A DNA stretch of 57,641 nt. Source: Gammaproteobacteria bacterium (GTDB taxonomy: Bacteria; Pseudomonadota; Gammaproteobacteria; Chromatiales; Chromatiaceae). Under the pieces are notes generated by a model. It worked only from the letters and a program-made list of their open reading frames with translations, did no database searches and had not been told where the DNA came from. Positions 9,424-18,005 of the stretch are shown one piece after another. Location of the stretch: NCBI GenBank assembly GCA_020445405.1, contig JAGRGQ010000018.1, forward strand, positions 1 to 57,641. The letters run 5' to 3'. How positions within the stretch are numbered: position 1 is the stretch's first letter; every line of letters begins with the position of its first letter. Both the position numbers and the translations under genes were made by a program.

Positions 9424-10905
9424 ATGCCGGATAGTTTACCTCGAAGCGCATCAGGGTCCGGCAATACGTTCTCCTACACCTATTTGGGATCAACCGAGGG
9501 ACCGATGCGTCTGCTGCCCAGGCGGCCGCCAATAACTGTCCCGCCGGATACCAGCGTCCGTAATGCGATGCTGCAGATGAACCAGCTGGGAAACGACTCG
9601 GTGGTGGTGGTGGACGACGCCAGCAGGCTGCCGCTTGGCATTGTCACCCAGAGCGACCTGGTGCATGCCATTGCGTTTCACGGGGAAGACCTGGAACAGC
9701 CGGTAGCGGCATTGATGACGGCGGCGCCGTTTACGCTGCCGGCCGATGCGCCGGCGCACCGGGCCACGGTGCTGATGATACAGAGAAAAATCTCCCATGT
9801 GCTGCTGGTGGAGAATGACGGCGCTTTGTGCAACGTGGTGTCCCGCAGCGATCTGTTCGGTTTGCGCGGCGGCGGTGCGGAGACGCTGGCCGAGACGGTT
9901 ACCGCGGCGGCGGACGTGGACACCATGGCAAGAGCGGCCAGTGCCATCCGCAAGCGTGGCGCCGAACTGTTTCGCGCAGGCATGGGTGCCGAGGCGTTGT
10001 GCCAGTGGATGTCCGCATTGAACGATCTGGTGATCATGCGCATTATTGAACTGATCGAGGATGAGTTCGACCTGCCTGCGGTGCCATGGTGCTGGCTGGT
10101 GTTCGGATCCGAAGGGCGACTGGAACAGACTTTTTCCACCGATCAGGACAACGGACTGATTTTCCTGCCTGGCGATGAAGCGGATTCTGAACGTCTGAGG
10201 GAAGCCTTCCTGGCCTTTGGCAAGGCGGTCAACACCGGGCTGGACGCATGCGGCTTCCCTCTCTGCAAAGGCAACATCATGGCCGGCAATCCAGCCTGGT
10301 GTCTCAGCCTGGAAGAGTGGAAGCGGCAATACACTGCCTGGATGGAGTCCCCGGAGCCGGAAGCGATTCTGAACAGCACGATCTTTTTCGATTTCCGGCC
10401 GCTCTATGGAAACTACAACCTGGTCGACAGCCTGCGCAAATGGCTGATTCCGTTACCGGCACAACATCCACGCTTTTTACGTTCCATGGCGGAGGAGGCT
10501 TTGACCTGCGCCCCCCCGCTCGGATGGACCGGTGGTTTCGTATACGACGGCGGCAGGCGGCATCCCCACACCATCGACCTGAAGCTCTACGGCGCGCGAC
10601 CCTTCGTCGACAGCGCCCGCATCTGGAGCCTCACCCACGGTCACTGGGAGACCAATACCGGGGACCGGCTGCGCGCCGTCGCCACCTCCATGGATCTCTC
10701 CCCCGAAGAGACCGCGGCCGAAGTGGAAGCGTTCTATCTGGTGCAACGCTTCCGCTTCCAGCAGCAGCTCTCCGCAAAGACGCCGGAAATGTCCAACCGC
10801 CTGAATCCATCCAATCTCAATGAACTTAACCGGTTGATGCTGAAAGAGGCATTCAGACAGGCAAAGAAGCTGCAGCTGAGGCTGAAACTGGAACACGGTT
10901 TCTAG
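9424..10905 (+). CDS. CBS-DUF294 putative nucleotidyltransferase (paralogue 2)
   Basis: 493 residues: a short N-terminal tail, two CBS motifs (about residues 32-95 and 97-155; GIVTQSDLVHA is the clearer), a DUF294 nucleotidyltransferase core with FGSEGRLEQTFSTDQDNG (Gly at residue 228, DxD present), and the DUF294 C-terminal domain. Unlike paralogues 1 and 3 it has no cNMP-binding domain. AGGAG precedes the ATG at 9424 by about 6 nt. It sits directly behind the kinase-receiver pair, so it may be the output of that system; this is inference. Intact DxD residues argue that it is enzymatically active. Confidence 0.85.
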   Translation: MPDSLPRSASGSGNTFSYTYLGSTEGPMRLLPRRPPITVPPDTSVRNAMLQMNQLGNDSVVVVDDASRLPLGIVTQSDLVHAIAFHGEDLEQPVAALMTAAPFTLPADAPAHRATVLMIQRKISHVLLVENDGALCNVVSRSDLFGLRGGGAETLAETVTAAADVDTMARAASAIRKRGAELFRAGMGAEALCQWMSALNDLVIMRIIELIEDEFDLPAVPWCWLVFGSEGRLEQTFSTDQDNGLIFLPGDEADSERLREAFLAFGKAVNTGLDACGFPLCKGNIMAGNPAWCLSLEEWKRQYTAWMESPEPEAILNSTIFFDFRPLYGNYNLVDSLRKWLIPLPAQHPRFLRSMAEEALTCAPPLGWTGGFVYDGGRRHPHTIDLKLYGARPFVDSARIWSLTHGHWETNTGDRLRAVATSMDLSPEETAAEVEAFYLVQRFRFQQQLSAKTPEMSNRLNPSNLNELNRLMLKEAFRQAKKLQLRLKLEHGF

Positions 10906-10970
10906 ACCCTGTCTGTCCCGCACCGCTGCTTCTCTGCAGCACGGCTTCAAAACCAGCTACGGGGTTTTTA

Positions 10971-10995
10971 CAGTTGTTACTATTGGTAACAACTG
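10971..10995. promoter_or_regulatory. Palindromic operator, probable CbrB-type activator site
   Basis: A perfect inverted repeat, CAGTTGTTAC (10971-10980) and GTAACAACTG (10986-10995), with the 5-bp spacer TATTG. The centre holds TGTTAC/GTAACA half-sites, which I recall as the CbrB recognition pattern in Pseudomonas putida. It lies just before the small protein-CbrA-CbrB operon, so autoregulation is likely. The same half-site recurs upstream of the sigma-54 promoter at 15.6 kb. Confidence 0.7.
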
Positions 10996-11008
10996 CTAGG
11001 CTTAGTCA

Positions 11009-11209
11009 ATGCCCAAGACGACAGAACCAGGCCGGCAATACGATCGCACCATACTGTTACTGCTGTTCATGCTTTTTCTGTTCGCGTCGCCTTTTACCAC
11101 CTGGTGGGCAATTGACCAGCGCGTCTGGTTTCTGCCCTACATTCTCTGGCTCCTGGTCATCCTGATCGCTGCCTGGCTGCACTTCCGCTTCAGAAACCAT
11201 GACCTATGA
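11009..11209 (+). CDS. Small two-helix membrane protein, CbrX-like
   Basis: 66 residues with two predicted helices (about 17-33 and 40-58) and a charged C-terminus (RFRNHDL). It overlaps the CbrA-like kinase by 11 bp, indicating coupled translation. Size, topology and position match the small protein CbrX that precedes and overlaps cbrA in Pseudomonas; it also parallels the protein at 5963-6166. It probably associates with the SLC5 domain of the kinase. Confidence 0.72.
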   Translation: MPKTTEPGRQYDRTILLLLFMLFLFASPFTTWWAIDQRVWFLPYILWLLVILIAAWLHFRFRNHDL

Positions 11210-14168
11210 ACTGGAGATCCTCTTCGGGGCAAGCCTGCTCTACCTGTTGATCCTGTTTTTTATCGCCTACGTCACAGACAGCGGGCTGGTACCGGAGAGC
11301 TGGACCAGCAACTCCTTCGTTTACATTCTCTCCCTCGGCGTATACGCCACTTCATGGAGCTATTACGGCAGTGTCGGCTTTGCCGAACGGGAAGGCTACC
11401 TGTTTCTTACCGTATACCTGGGGGTCACCATCGCCTTCATTCTCTCCCCGTTGCTGTTACGGCCGCTCCTCAGGCTGACACGGGTCTATCAGCTCACTTC
11501 GCTTGCGGACCTGCTCGCATTCCGCTACCGGAGTCAGCTGGCCGGCATTCTGGTGACGCTGTTCATGCTGATCGGCTCACTACCCTACATCGCGCTCCAG
11601 ATCCGTGCCATTACCACGTCACTGAGCGTGCTGACCCGGGAGGTTCCGCCGCAGCAACTGGCGCTGGGCTTCTGCGGTATGCTGATCCTGTTCGCCATTA
11701 TGTTCGGCGCCCGCAACATTTCGGCGCGTGAAAAGCACCGGGGACTGGTCGCAGCCATCGCCTTCGAGTCCCTGGTCAAGCTGGCGGCACTGCTGGTGGT
11801 GGGTCTGTTTTCCCTGTTTCAGGTATTTTCCGGGCCCGCCGATCTCTCCAACTGGCTTGCCAGTCATCCGGAAGCCATAGAGGCGCTTTACGCTCCAATG
11901 CGTGAAGGCCCCTGGTTGAGCTTGATATTTCTCTCATTCTGCGCCGCTTTTCTGTTGCCCAGACAGTTCCACATGTTGTTCACGGAGAACCTTTCCATTC
12001 GCTCCATCGGCACCGCAAGCTGGGCGTTCCCACTGTTCCTGCTGTTGCTCAATCTCTCCATATTGCCCATTCTGTGGGCCGGCAACCATCTGAATCTGGA
12101 GATGGACGCGGACTATTACGTCCTCGGCGTCACGCTGGTCAATTCGCCCAAATGGTTACCGGTATTGGCGTACGTTGGCGGTTTCTCCGCTGCCAGCGCG
12201 ATGGTGATCGTCACCACGCTGGCACTCTCGTCAATGTGCATGACCCATCTGCTGCTGCCGGCAAGCTACCCCGACCCGTTGCTCAACATCTACCTCTGGC
12301 TGCTGTGGGGACGCCGCCTGCTGATCGCCATCATCATCATGGCGGGTTTCGGCTTTTACCATCTGATTCAGCAGAATCAGGGATTGGTTCAACTCGGTCT
12401 GATCTCATTCGTCGCGGTAGCGCAGTTTCTACCGGGTGTCATCGGTCTGCTCTACTGGCCCCAGGCCACACGCCAGGGATTCCTGATCGGACTGTTGGGC
12501 GGTATTGGCGTCTGGGTGTACGCGCTGCTGTTGCCGCTGCTGGAGCGGTCGGGTTTTCTCCAAACCGGGCTCAGCCTCCCCTCGCTGCACCACTCCCTGG
12601 GCATGGAGCAGTGGCGGTTCGCCACCTTTTGGTCGCTGGCCTGCAATGGATTGCTGTTCGTCGGATTCTCGCTGATCACCCGCCAGTCGTCTGAAGAGCG
12701 GGACGCCGCCCGCGCCTGTTACAGTGATGTCTCTCTTTCGTCGGCACTGAGGGGAGTCGTGGCTGCCGGCAATACCCATCAGTTTACGCAGGGATTGGCG
12801 GAGATCATAGGACAGGATACCGCCGAACAGGAGGTTAAACAGGCACTTGAGGATCTGGGTATGGCGGCAGACGAAATCCGTCCGGGCGAACTGCGCAGAC
12901 TACGCGAGCAGATCGAACGCAACCTCTCCGGACTGCTCGGTCCGCAGATGGCGCATATCATCATCAACCGCCAACTGGTCATGGACAGCGAGGCGAAGAC
13001 TGCGCTGGCCGACTCCATTCGCCACATAGAAGAGCAACTGGAGTCGTCACGCACCCAGCTCAAAGGCCTCAACGCCGACATGGACACGCTGCGCCGCTTT
13101 CACCGGCAGATTCTCCTGGATCTCCCGCTCGGCGTGTGCGCGGTGACACCGGATCACCGGGTGGTGGTATGGAACCTGGCGATGGAGGTTCTGAGCGGCG
13201 TTCCAAGCCGCAAGGTGGTCGGGTACCAGCTCAGCGCACTCTCTGCTCCCTGGGGCGATCTTCTGGCCGGTTTCGCACTGGCCCAGGACAGGCACATCCC
13301 GCATATGGAGGTGATCATAGAGCACCGCCCCCACTGGTTTAACCTGCACAAGGCAACTATCCCGGAGCTGCAGCTGGGTGCCCGCAATGCCAACTCGCGC
13401 ACGGGCCTGGTGATGCTGTTGGAAGACCTGACCGACCTGGAAACGCTGGAAGCGGAACTGGTACACAGCGACCGGCTCGCTTCCATCGGCAGGCTGGCGG
13501 CGGGTGTCGCCCATGAAATCGGCAACCCGATCACCGGCATCGCTTCGCTGGCCCAGAACCTGCGGGATGAGAAAGAACCTGAAATAATCGAGGAGAGTAT
13601 CGCCAGCATCCTGCAGCAGACAAAACGCATCTCCAGTATTATCGGGTCGCTGATGAATTTCAGCCGCAGCGGTACCATTGGCAGCGATTATCAGACATTC
13701 AAGCTCAGACAGACCATTGATGAAGCGATCAGCCTGGTGAAGCTGGCACGCTCGGGAAAACAGGTCGAATACAACGTCAGTTGCCGGAAAAAGTTGCGGC
13801 TGGTGGGAGATCGCCAACGCATCTCCCAAGTCCTGGTCAACCTGCTGGCCAATGCCTGCGACGCATCAAAACCCGGAGACCGGATCGATATTATCGCCTT
13901 TCAGGACGACGACTATATTCAGCTGGAGTTGATGGATCAGGGGCAGGGTATTCCGGAGCACGATCAAAACGCGATATTCGAACCCTTTTTCACTACCAAG
14001 AAAGCTGGAGAGGGAACCGGCCTGGGGCTCTCCATGGCTTATAAAATCATCCAGGAACATCAGGGCCGGATAACGATCGACTCGGTGCCGGGAACAGGAA
14101 CCCGCGTCGTTGTCAGGCTGCCACAGCATCGGGATCAGCAGGAACATGAAGCAGATATTGATAATTGA
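11199..14168 (+). CDS. cbrA: CbrA-like SLC5-STAC-PAS sensor histidine kinase
   Basis: 989 residues, close to Pseudomonas CbrA (about 983). An SLC5 permease-like domain (residues about 1-500, around 13 helices) is followed by a STAC domain (about 510-590), a coiled coil (about 590-640), a PAS domain (about 640-750), a HisKA domain with His772 in AAGVAHEIGNPITG, and a HATPase domain ending GTGLGLSMAYKI. The NtrB-type H-box suits an NtrC-type partner, which follows with a 23-bp overlap. CbrA/CbrB control carbon/nitrogen balance and amino-acid use in Pseudomonas; the ligand here is unknown. The call as CbrA rests on architecture plus operon (small protein, kinase, NtrC-family regulator). Confidence 0.82.
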   Translation: MTYELEILFGASLLYLLILFFIAYVTDSGLVPESWTSNSFVYILSLGVYATSWSYYGSVGFAEREGYLFLTVYLGVTIAFILSPLLLRPLLRLTRVYQLTSLADLLAFRYRSQLAGILVTLFMLIGSLPYIALQIRAITTSLSVLTREVPPQQLALGFCGMLILFAIMFGARNISAREKHRGLVAAIAFESLVKLAALLVVGLFSLFQVFSGPADLSNWLASHPEAIEALYAPMREGPWLSLIFLSFCAAFLLPRQFHMLFTENLSIRSIGTASWAFPLFLLLLNLSILPILWAGNHLNLEMDADYYVLGVTLVNSPKWLPVLAYVGGFSAASAMVIVTTLALSSMCMTHLLLPASYPDPLLNIYLWLLWGRRLLIAIIIMAGFGFYHLIQQNQGLVQLGLISFVAVAQFLPGVIGLLYWPQATRQGFLIGLLGGIGVWVYALLLPLLERSGFLQTGLSLPSLHHSLGMEQWRFATFWSLACNGLLFVGFSLITRQSSEERDAARACYSDVSLSSALRGVVAAGNTHQFTQGLAEIIGQDTAEQEVKQALEDLGMAADEIRPGELRRLREQIERNLSGLLGPQMAHIIINRQLVMDSEAKTALADSIRHIEEQLESSRTQLKGLNADMDTLRRFHRQILLDLPLGVCAVTPDHRVVVWNLAMEVLSGVPSRKVVGYQLSALSAPWGDLLAGFALAQDRHIPHMEVIIEHRPHWFNLHKATIPELQLGARNANSRTGLVMLLEDLTDLETLEAELVHSDRLASIGRLAAGVAHEIGNPITGIASLAQNLRDEKEPEIIEESIASILQQTKRISSIIGSLMNFSRSGTIGSDYQTFKLRQTIDEAISLVKLARSGKQVEYNVSCRKKLRLVGDRQRISQVLVNLLANACDASKPGDRIDIIAFQDDDYIQLELMDQGQGIPEHDQNAIFEPFFTTKKAGEGTGLGLSMAYKIIQEHQGRITIDSVPGTGTRVVVRLPQHRDQQEHEADIDN

Positions 14169-15507
14169 AGACGAGAGTGTTATCCGCCTGGCGCTGAAAC
14201 GCCTGCTCGTGCGCAACGGATACCGGGTGGACGAAGCCGAATCGGTGGAGGAGGCAAGCAGCAGGTACAACCTGCAGAGTTTCAACCTGATCCTCAGCGA
14301 CCTGCGGCTGCCGGGGCTGCCGGGTACCGAAGTCATCAACCGCGTGGAAGGCGTTCCGGTACTGATCATGACCAGTTACGCCAGCGTTCGTTCAGCGGTG
14401 GATTCCATCAAGCAGGGCGCAGTCGACTACATTTCAAAACCTTTTGATCATGAGGAGCTGCTGCATCTGGTCAAGCGCATACTCAGTCAGGCGCAGACGG
14501 AACGGAAGAACGAAGTTCTGAAAGCCGATATCGACAGGGAGTACCCGGTCGACGGAATGGTCGGGAACTGCGCCGCGATGAAGGAGGTGTTTCGCCAGAT
14601 CGCCAAGGTCGCGCCAACCGATACCACCGTTTTGATCCTCGGCGAGTCCGGTACCGGCAAGGAGCTGGTGGCGCGGGCGCTGCACGAACAGAGCCAGCGC
14701 AGCAATGCGCCCATCGTTACCGTCAACTGCGCAGCGATACCGGAGACACTGATCGAATCCGAACTGTTCGGACATGAGAAAGGTGCTTTCACAGGCGCTG
14801 TCACGAGCCGTACCGGAATGGTCGAATCGGCCAATAGCGGTACGCTGTTTCTGGACGAAATCGGCGAACTTCCGCTTACCGCCCAGGCGCGTCTGTTGCG
14901 GGTATTGCAGAATGGAGAGATCAGGAGATTGGGATCGGAACGCCCCGTTCATGTCGATGTACGCCTGCTGTCGGCAACCAACCGGGACCTCAAGCAGCTG
15001 GTGCAGGATGGCAAGTTTCGCGGAGATCTCTATTTCCGGCTGCGCGTTGTCGAACTGTCGCTGCCCCCGCTGCGTGACCGCGGCAGTGATCTCATCGACC
15101 TCGCGGACTATCTGCTCGATAAGACACGCAAGCAGCTCAACCGCCCTGCCATGGCGCTGACCACGGAGGCAGTCGAGAGTATCCGGCGGTATGACTGGCC
15201 CGGCAACGTGCGGGAGCTGGAAAATGCGCTTGAACGCGCGGTGATACTCAGTGACGGCAACCAGATTACACCGGATCTGCTTGCAATAGACACCGCCGAC
15301 GAGAGTCATCAAGCGGCCGGAACCGCCAGTGAAGTCAACCTGTCGCTGGAAGATTACTTCCGTCAGTTCGTACTGGAAAACCAGGATCAGACCACGGAAA
15401 CCGATTTGGCACGGAAACTCGGGATCAGCCGCAAAGCGTTATGGGAGCGGCGCCAGCGCTTCGGCATACCCCGACCGAAAGGGTCCGGCGGCGGTAAATC
15501 CCGGTAA
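14146..15507 (+). CDS. cbrB: CbrB-like sigma-54-dependent response regulator (NtrC family)
   Basis: 453 residues: a receiver (Asp9, phosphoacceptor Asp52, Lys98), an AAA+ sigma-54 activator domain with Walker A GESGTGKE (166-173), the sigma-54 contact loop GAFTGA (213-218) and Walker B LFLDEIGE, then a Fis-type helix-turn-helix at the C-terminus (DLARKLGISRKALWERRQRF). I chose the ATG at 14146, preceded by AGGA, over an upstream TTG at 14110. The gene overlaps the kinase by 23 bp. Likely targets are its own operon (palindrome at 10971) and the symporter at 15.7 kb, which has a sigma-54 promoter and matching half-sites. Confidence 0.85.
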   Translation: MKQILIIEDESVIRLALKRLLVRNGYRVDEAESVEEASSRYNLQSFNLILSDLRLPGLPGTEVINRVEGVPVLIMTSYASVRSAVDSIKQGAVDYISKPFDHEELLHLVKRILSQAQTERKNEVLKADIDREYPVDGMVGNCAAMKEVFRQIAKVAPTDTTVLILGESGTGKELVARALHEQSQRSNAPIVTVNCAAIPETLIESELFGHEKGAFTGAVTSRTGMVESANSGTLFLDEIGELPLTAQARLLRVLQNGEIRRLGSERPVHVDVRLLSATNRDLKQLVQDGKFRGDLYFRLRVVELSLPPLRDRGSDLIDLADYLLDKTRKQLNRPAMALTTEAVESIRRYDWPGNVRELENALERAVILSDGNQITPDLLAIDTADESHQAAGTASEVNLSLEDYFRQFVLENQDQTTETDLARKLGISRKALWERRQRFGIPRPKGSGGGKSR

Positions 15508-15577
15508 CGTCCGGCACTCTCCGTTGGCGTTACCTTTCAACACGAAACTGCTACTTTTTGTAACGTCTGCGGTAACA
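15503..15577. promoter_or_regulatory. Cluster of GTAAC half-sites, probable CbrB enhancer
   Basis: Four half-sites lie within 75 bp: GGTAACG (15503-15509, spanning the cbrB stop), CGTTACC (15528-15534), GTAACG (15560-15565) and GGTAACA (15571-15577). The last two are direct repeats 12 bp apart. They match the arms of the palindrome at 10971 and sit 50-125 bp upstream of a sigma-54 promoter, the usual distance for an NtrC-family enhancer. Confidence 0.6.
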
Positions 15578-15626
15578 CCCACCCAGAGCCGAATTACAAC
15601 AATATGAAACTAATAATTATTATATA

Positions 15627-15642
15627 TGGCATTATTCTTGCT
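15627..15642 (+). promoter_or_regulatory. Sigma-54 promoter of the second symporter gene
   Basis: TGGCATTATTCTTGCT has the invariant GG (15628-15629) and GC (15640-15641) separated by exactly 10 bp and matches the TGGCAC-N5-TTGC consensus closely. The predicted transcript starts near 15653, 90 bp before the symporter ATG. It follows the gene for a sigma-54 activator and GTAAC half-sites. Confidence 0.78.
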
Positions 15643-15743
15643 CCTATTTCCGGTAAAAAACCAACGCCGACAGTGCGGAATTCTGATTCCGGGCTAGTCC
15701 CGGCCACGCTGATTAACCATTACACCTGAGGAAACTACAATCG

Positions 15744-17729
15744 ATGGATGCGAAAGTAGTCTGGTTGTTTGTCTTCGTCGCGCTGTACTGGACCTACTGT
15801 ATCTTCTGGGGGATCAAGGGGGCGCTGTCCGCCAGAACCGCGAGTGACTATTTTGTCGCCGGCCGTCAAATTTCCGTTTGGGTTTTCATTCTCGCCGCAA
15901 CGGCCACCTCTTTCTCCGGCTGGACCTTCATGGGCCACCCCGGTCTTATCTACCGGGATGGGTTTCAGTACGCCTATGCTTCGTTCTACGCCATCACTAT
16001 CCCCTTCACCGGCGTACTGTTTCTGAAACGCCAATGGATGCTGGGAAAGCGCTTCGGTTTTATAACGCCTGGAGAAATGATGGCGTTCTATTTCAGATCG
16101 GACGCGATCCGAATCCTGGTGGTACTGGTGGCGCTGATTTTTTCCGTGCCCTATCTGGGGATCCAGTTGCGCGCCTCCGGATTTCTGTTCAACGTCCTGA
16201 CCGATGGCATGCTCGGGATCGAAGTGGGCATGTGGCTGCTTTCGCTGGTGGTCATTATCTACGTCGCTTCGGGCGGTATGCGCGCAGTGGCTTACGTGGA
16301 TTCGGTTCAGGCGGTGCTGCTGGCGGGGGGCATAGTGGCAATCGGGCTGATCGCGCTGATTCAGGTCGGCGGATTCGATCGTCTCGTCGAGGGCATCGCG
16401 GCACTTTCCTCCATCGATACGGCAACCGGGAAAGCGGCGTTCGGTCAAACCACAGCGGACGGTTACAGTGCCTACATCGCCATCCCCGGCGTCATTCAGT
16501 TCGGCATGGGACTGGGAACCGATTCGGCACCCACGGGTGGTATCTGGACCGGCATGATGATACTGACCTACATGTTCGGGCTGATGGGAATCCAGTCTGC
16601 GCCAGCCTTCTCCATGTGGGCGTTCGGGAACAAAAGTCCTGAGCCCTTCGCCCCGCAGCAAGTGTGGGCATCCTCGTTCTTTATTGGATTCATTCTGATA
16701 TTTTTCACTGCAGTCCAGGGCATTGGCGCCCATTTTCTGGGAGCGGATACCACATTTATGGAAAAACACCCCGAGCTGGTAAATCCGGTAATGCAGACGG
16801 GGCTGGGCGGCATCGACCTGATGAACTCGGTGGGCGGGGGAGACATGCTGGTACCCCAGCTGATGTATCTGTTGTCCGATACCGCGCCCTGGCTGGTGGG
16901 ACTGCTTTCCGTCTGCGCACTCGCCGCCATGCAGTCAACCGGCGCCGCATACATGTCCACCGCCGGCGGCATGCTGACCCGCGATCTGTTAAAAAGATTC
17001 GTGATGCCCAACGCCTCGCATCTGCAGCAGAAACTATTTGGCCGCCTCGGCGTATTCGCGATCGTGCTGGCGGCACTCATGGTGGCAACCGAAGCCACGG
17101 ACTACCTGGTACTTCTGGGAGGCCTGGCCGTTGCCTACGGCTTTCAGATGTGGCCTGCGCTGATTGCGGTCTGCTGGTGGCCCTTTCTGACTCGACAGGG
17201 GGTGGTAACCGGTTTGATTGCCGGATTGATAGCGGTCACATTGACCGAGAGCATCGGCGCCCAGTTCATGCCTTGGGGGCGCTGGCCCATGACCCTGCAC
17301 TCCGCCTTCTGGGGCATCTTTTTCAATCTCGGTCTCGCGGTGGCCGTATCGGCGATGACACAGAACGAAAAGGAGATGGAGCACCGCATGATATTCCATA
17401 AATTCCTGCAGGAACATGCGAGTCTCTCTCCCGGCAAAAAAGGATTGATCCCGATCGCCTGGATCGTGACTATCTGCTGGTTTTTCTTCGGCATCGGGCC
17501 TGGTGCGGTAATCGGCAACTGGATTTTTGGCAGTCCAGACAACGCTGCAAGCTGGATATTCGGCATACCTTCGATCTGGGCCTGGCAGATACTGTGGTGG
17601 GCACTGGGTGTCTTCATGATGTGGTTTCTCGCCTATAGAATGGAGATGGCCAGGATTCCGCACAAAGAGGTTGAGGCGTTGCATGAGGACATCGGCGATA
17701 TTGACTTCAACCCGGACCGGCCGGGTTGA
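15744..17729 (+). CDS. Sodium:solute symporter (SLC5/SSS family), second transporter
   Basis: 661 residues, about 13-14 membrane helices, with the family pattern SDYFVAGRQISVWVF near the N-terminus (helix 1-2 loop) and MSTAGGMLTRDLLKRF in the core. It is longer than PutP or PanF because of an extended C-terminus with two extra helices (about 570-640) and an acidic tail. GAGGAAA precedes the ATG at 15744. It is a true permease without kinase modules and probably imports a carboxylate or amino acid with Na+. The sigma-54 promoter and the CbrB-like gene just upstream suggest that expression responds to carbon status. The substrate cannot be told from sequence. A small membrane protein and a TPR protein follow. 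Confidence 0.87.
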   Translation: MDAKVVWLFVFVALYWTYCIFWGIKGALSARTASDYFVAGRQISVWVFILAATATSFSGWTFMGHPGLIYRDGFQYAYASFYAITIPFTGVLFLKRQWMLGKRFGFITPGEMMAFYFRSDAIRILVVLVALIFSVPYLGIQLRASGFLFNVLTDGMLGIEVGMWLLSLVVIIYVASGGMRAVAYVDSVQAVLLAGGIVAIGLIALIQVGGFDRLVEGIAALSSIDTATGKAAFGQTTADGYSAYIAIPGVIQFGMGLGTDSAPTGGIWTGMMILTYMFGLMGIQSAPAFSMWAFGNKSPEPFAPQQVWASSFFIGFILIFFTAVQGIGAHFLGADTTFMEKHPELVNPVMQTGLGGIDLMNSVGGGDMLVPQLMYLLSDTAPWLVGLLSVCALAAMQSTGAAYMSTAGGMLTRDLLKRFVMPNASHLQQKLFGRLGVFAIVLAALMVATEATDYLVLLGGLAVAYGFQMWPALIAVCWWPFLTRQGVVTGLIAGLIAVTLTESIGAQFMPWGRWPMTLHSAFWGIFFNLGLAVAVSAMTQNEKEMEHRMIFHKFLQEHASLSPGKKGLIPIAWIVTICWFFFGIGPGAVIGNWIFGSPDNAASWIFGIPSIWAWQILWWALGVFMMWFLAYRMEMARIPHKEVEALHEDIGDIDFNPDRPG

Positions 17730-17737
17730 AGTCAATA
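17699..17737 (+). other. Very strong hairpin across the symporter stop codon
   Basis: Bases 17699-17715 and 17721-17737 are perfect inverted repeats (17 bp) with a 5-nt loop. The stem encodes the last codons (DFNPDRPG) and spans the stop. No T run follows, so it is not a classical terminator. It may protect the symporter mRNA from 3' exonucleases and lower expression of the small genes behind it. Confidence 0.75.
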
Positions 17738-17771
17738 ATGAAGTTTCCGGATAGCGTATAACCCGCAGGCC

Positions 17772-18005
17772 ATGGGCACGGGATTCTATGTTTCAGTGTT
17801 CGCGCTTGCACTCATGCTGTTTTTTCCGGTCAGTAGAATGATCTGGGTGCTCAGCGTCAGGCGCAGCGAGCGCAAGCTGGGAAAAAAGCTGTCCATGGAA
17901 GAAGCCGGCGGGCAGTTGGCGCGCGCGCGTTTTATCGCAATACTTCTGGTATCTGCTTTTTCATGGCTGTTCAATATGCAACTTCACAGCAGACTCTATG
18001 GATGA
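17772..18005 (+). CDS. Small membrane protein, putative symporter accessory subunit
   Basis: 77 residues with one helix at each end (about 3-25 and 52-70) and a basic, charged middle (RRSERKLGKKLSMEEAGGQLARARF). It follows the symporter by 42 bp and overlaps the TPR gene by 8 bp, so the three form one unit. Small membrane partners are common for SLC5 permeases, but this one is not a family I can name. Function is inferred from context only. Confidence 0.7.
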   Translation: MGTGFYVSVFALALMLFFPVSRMIWVLSVRRSERKLGKKLSMEEAGGQLARARFIAILLVSAFSWLFNMQLHSRLYG

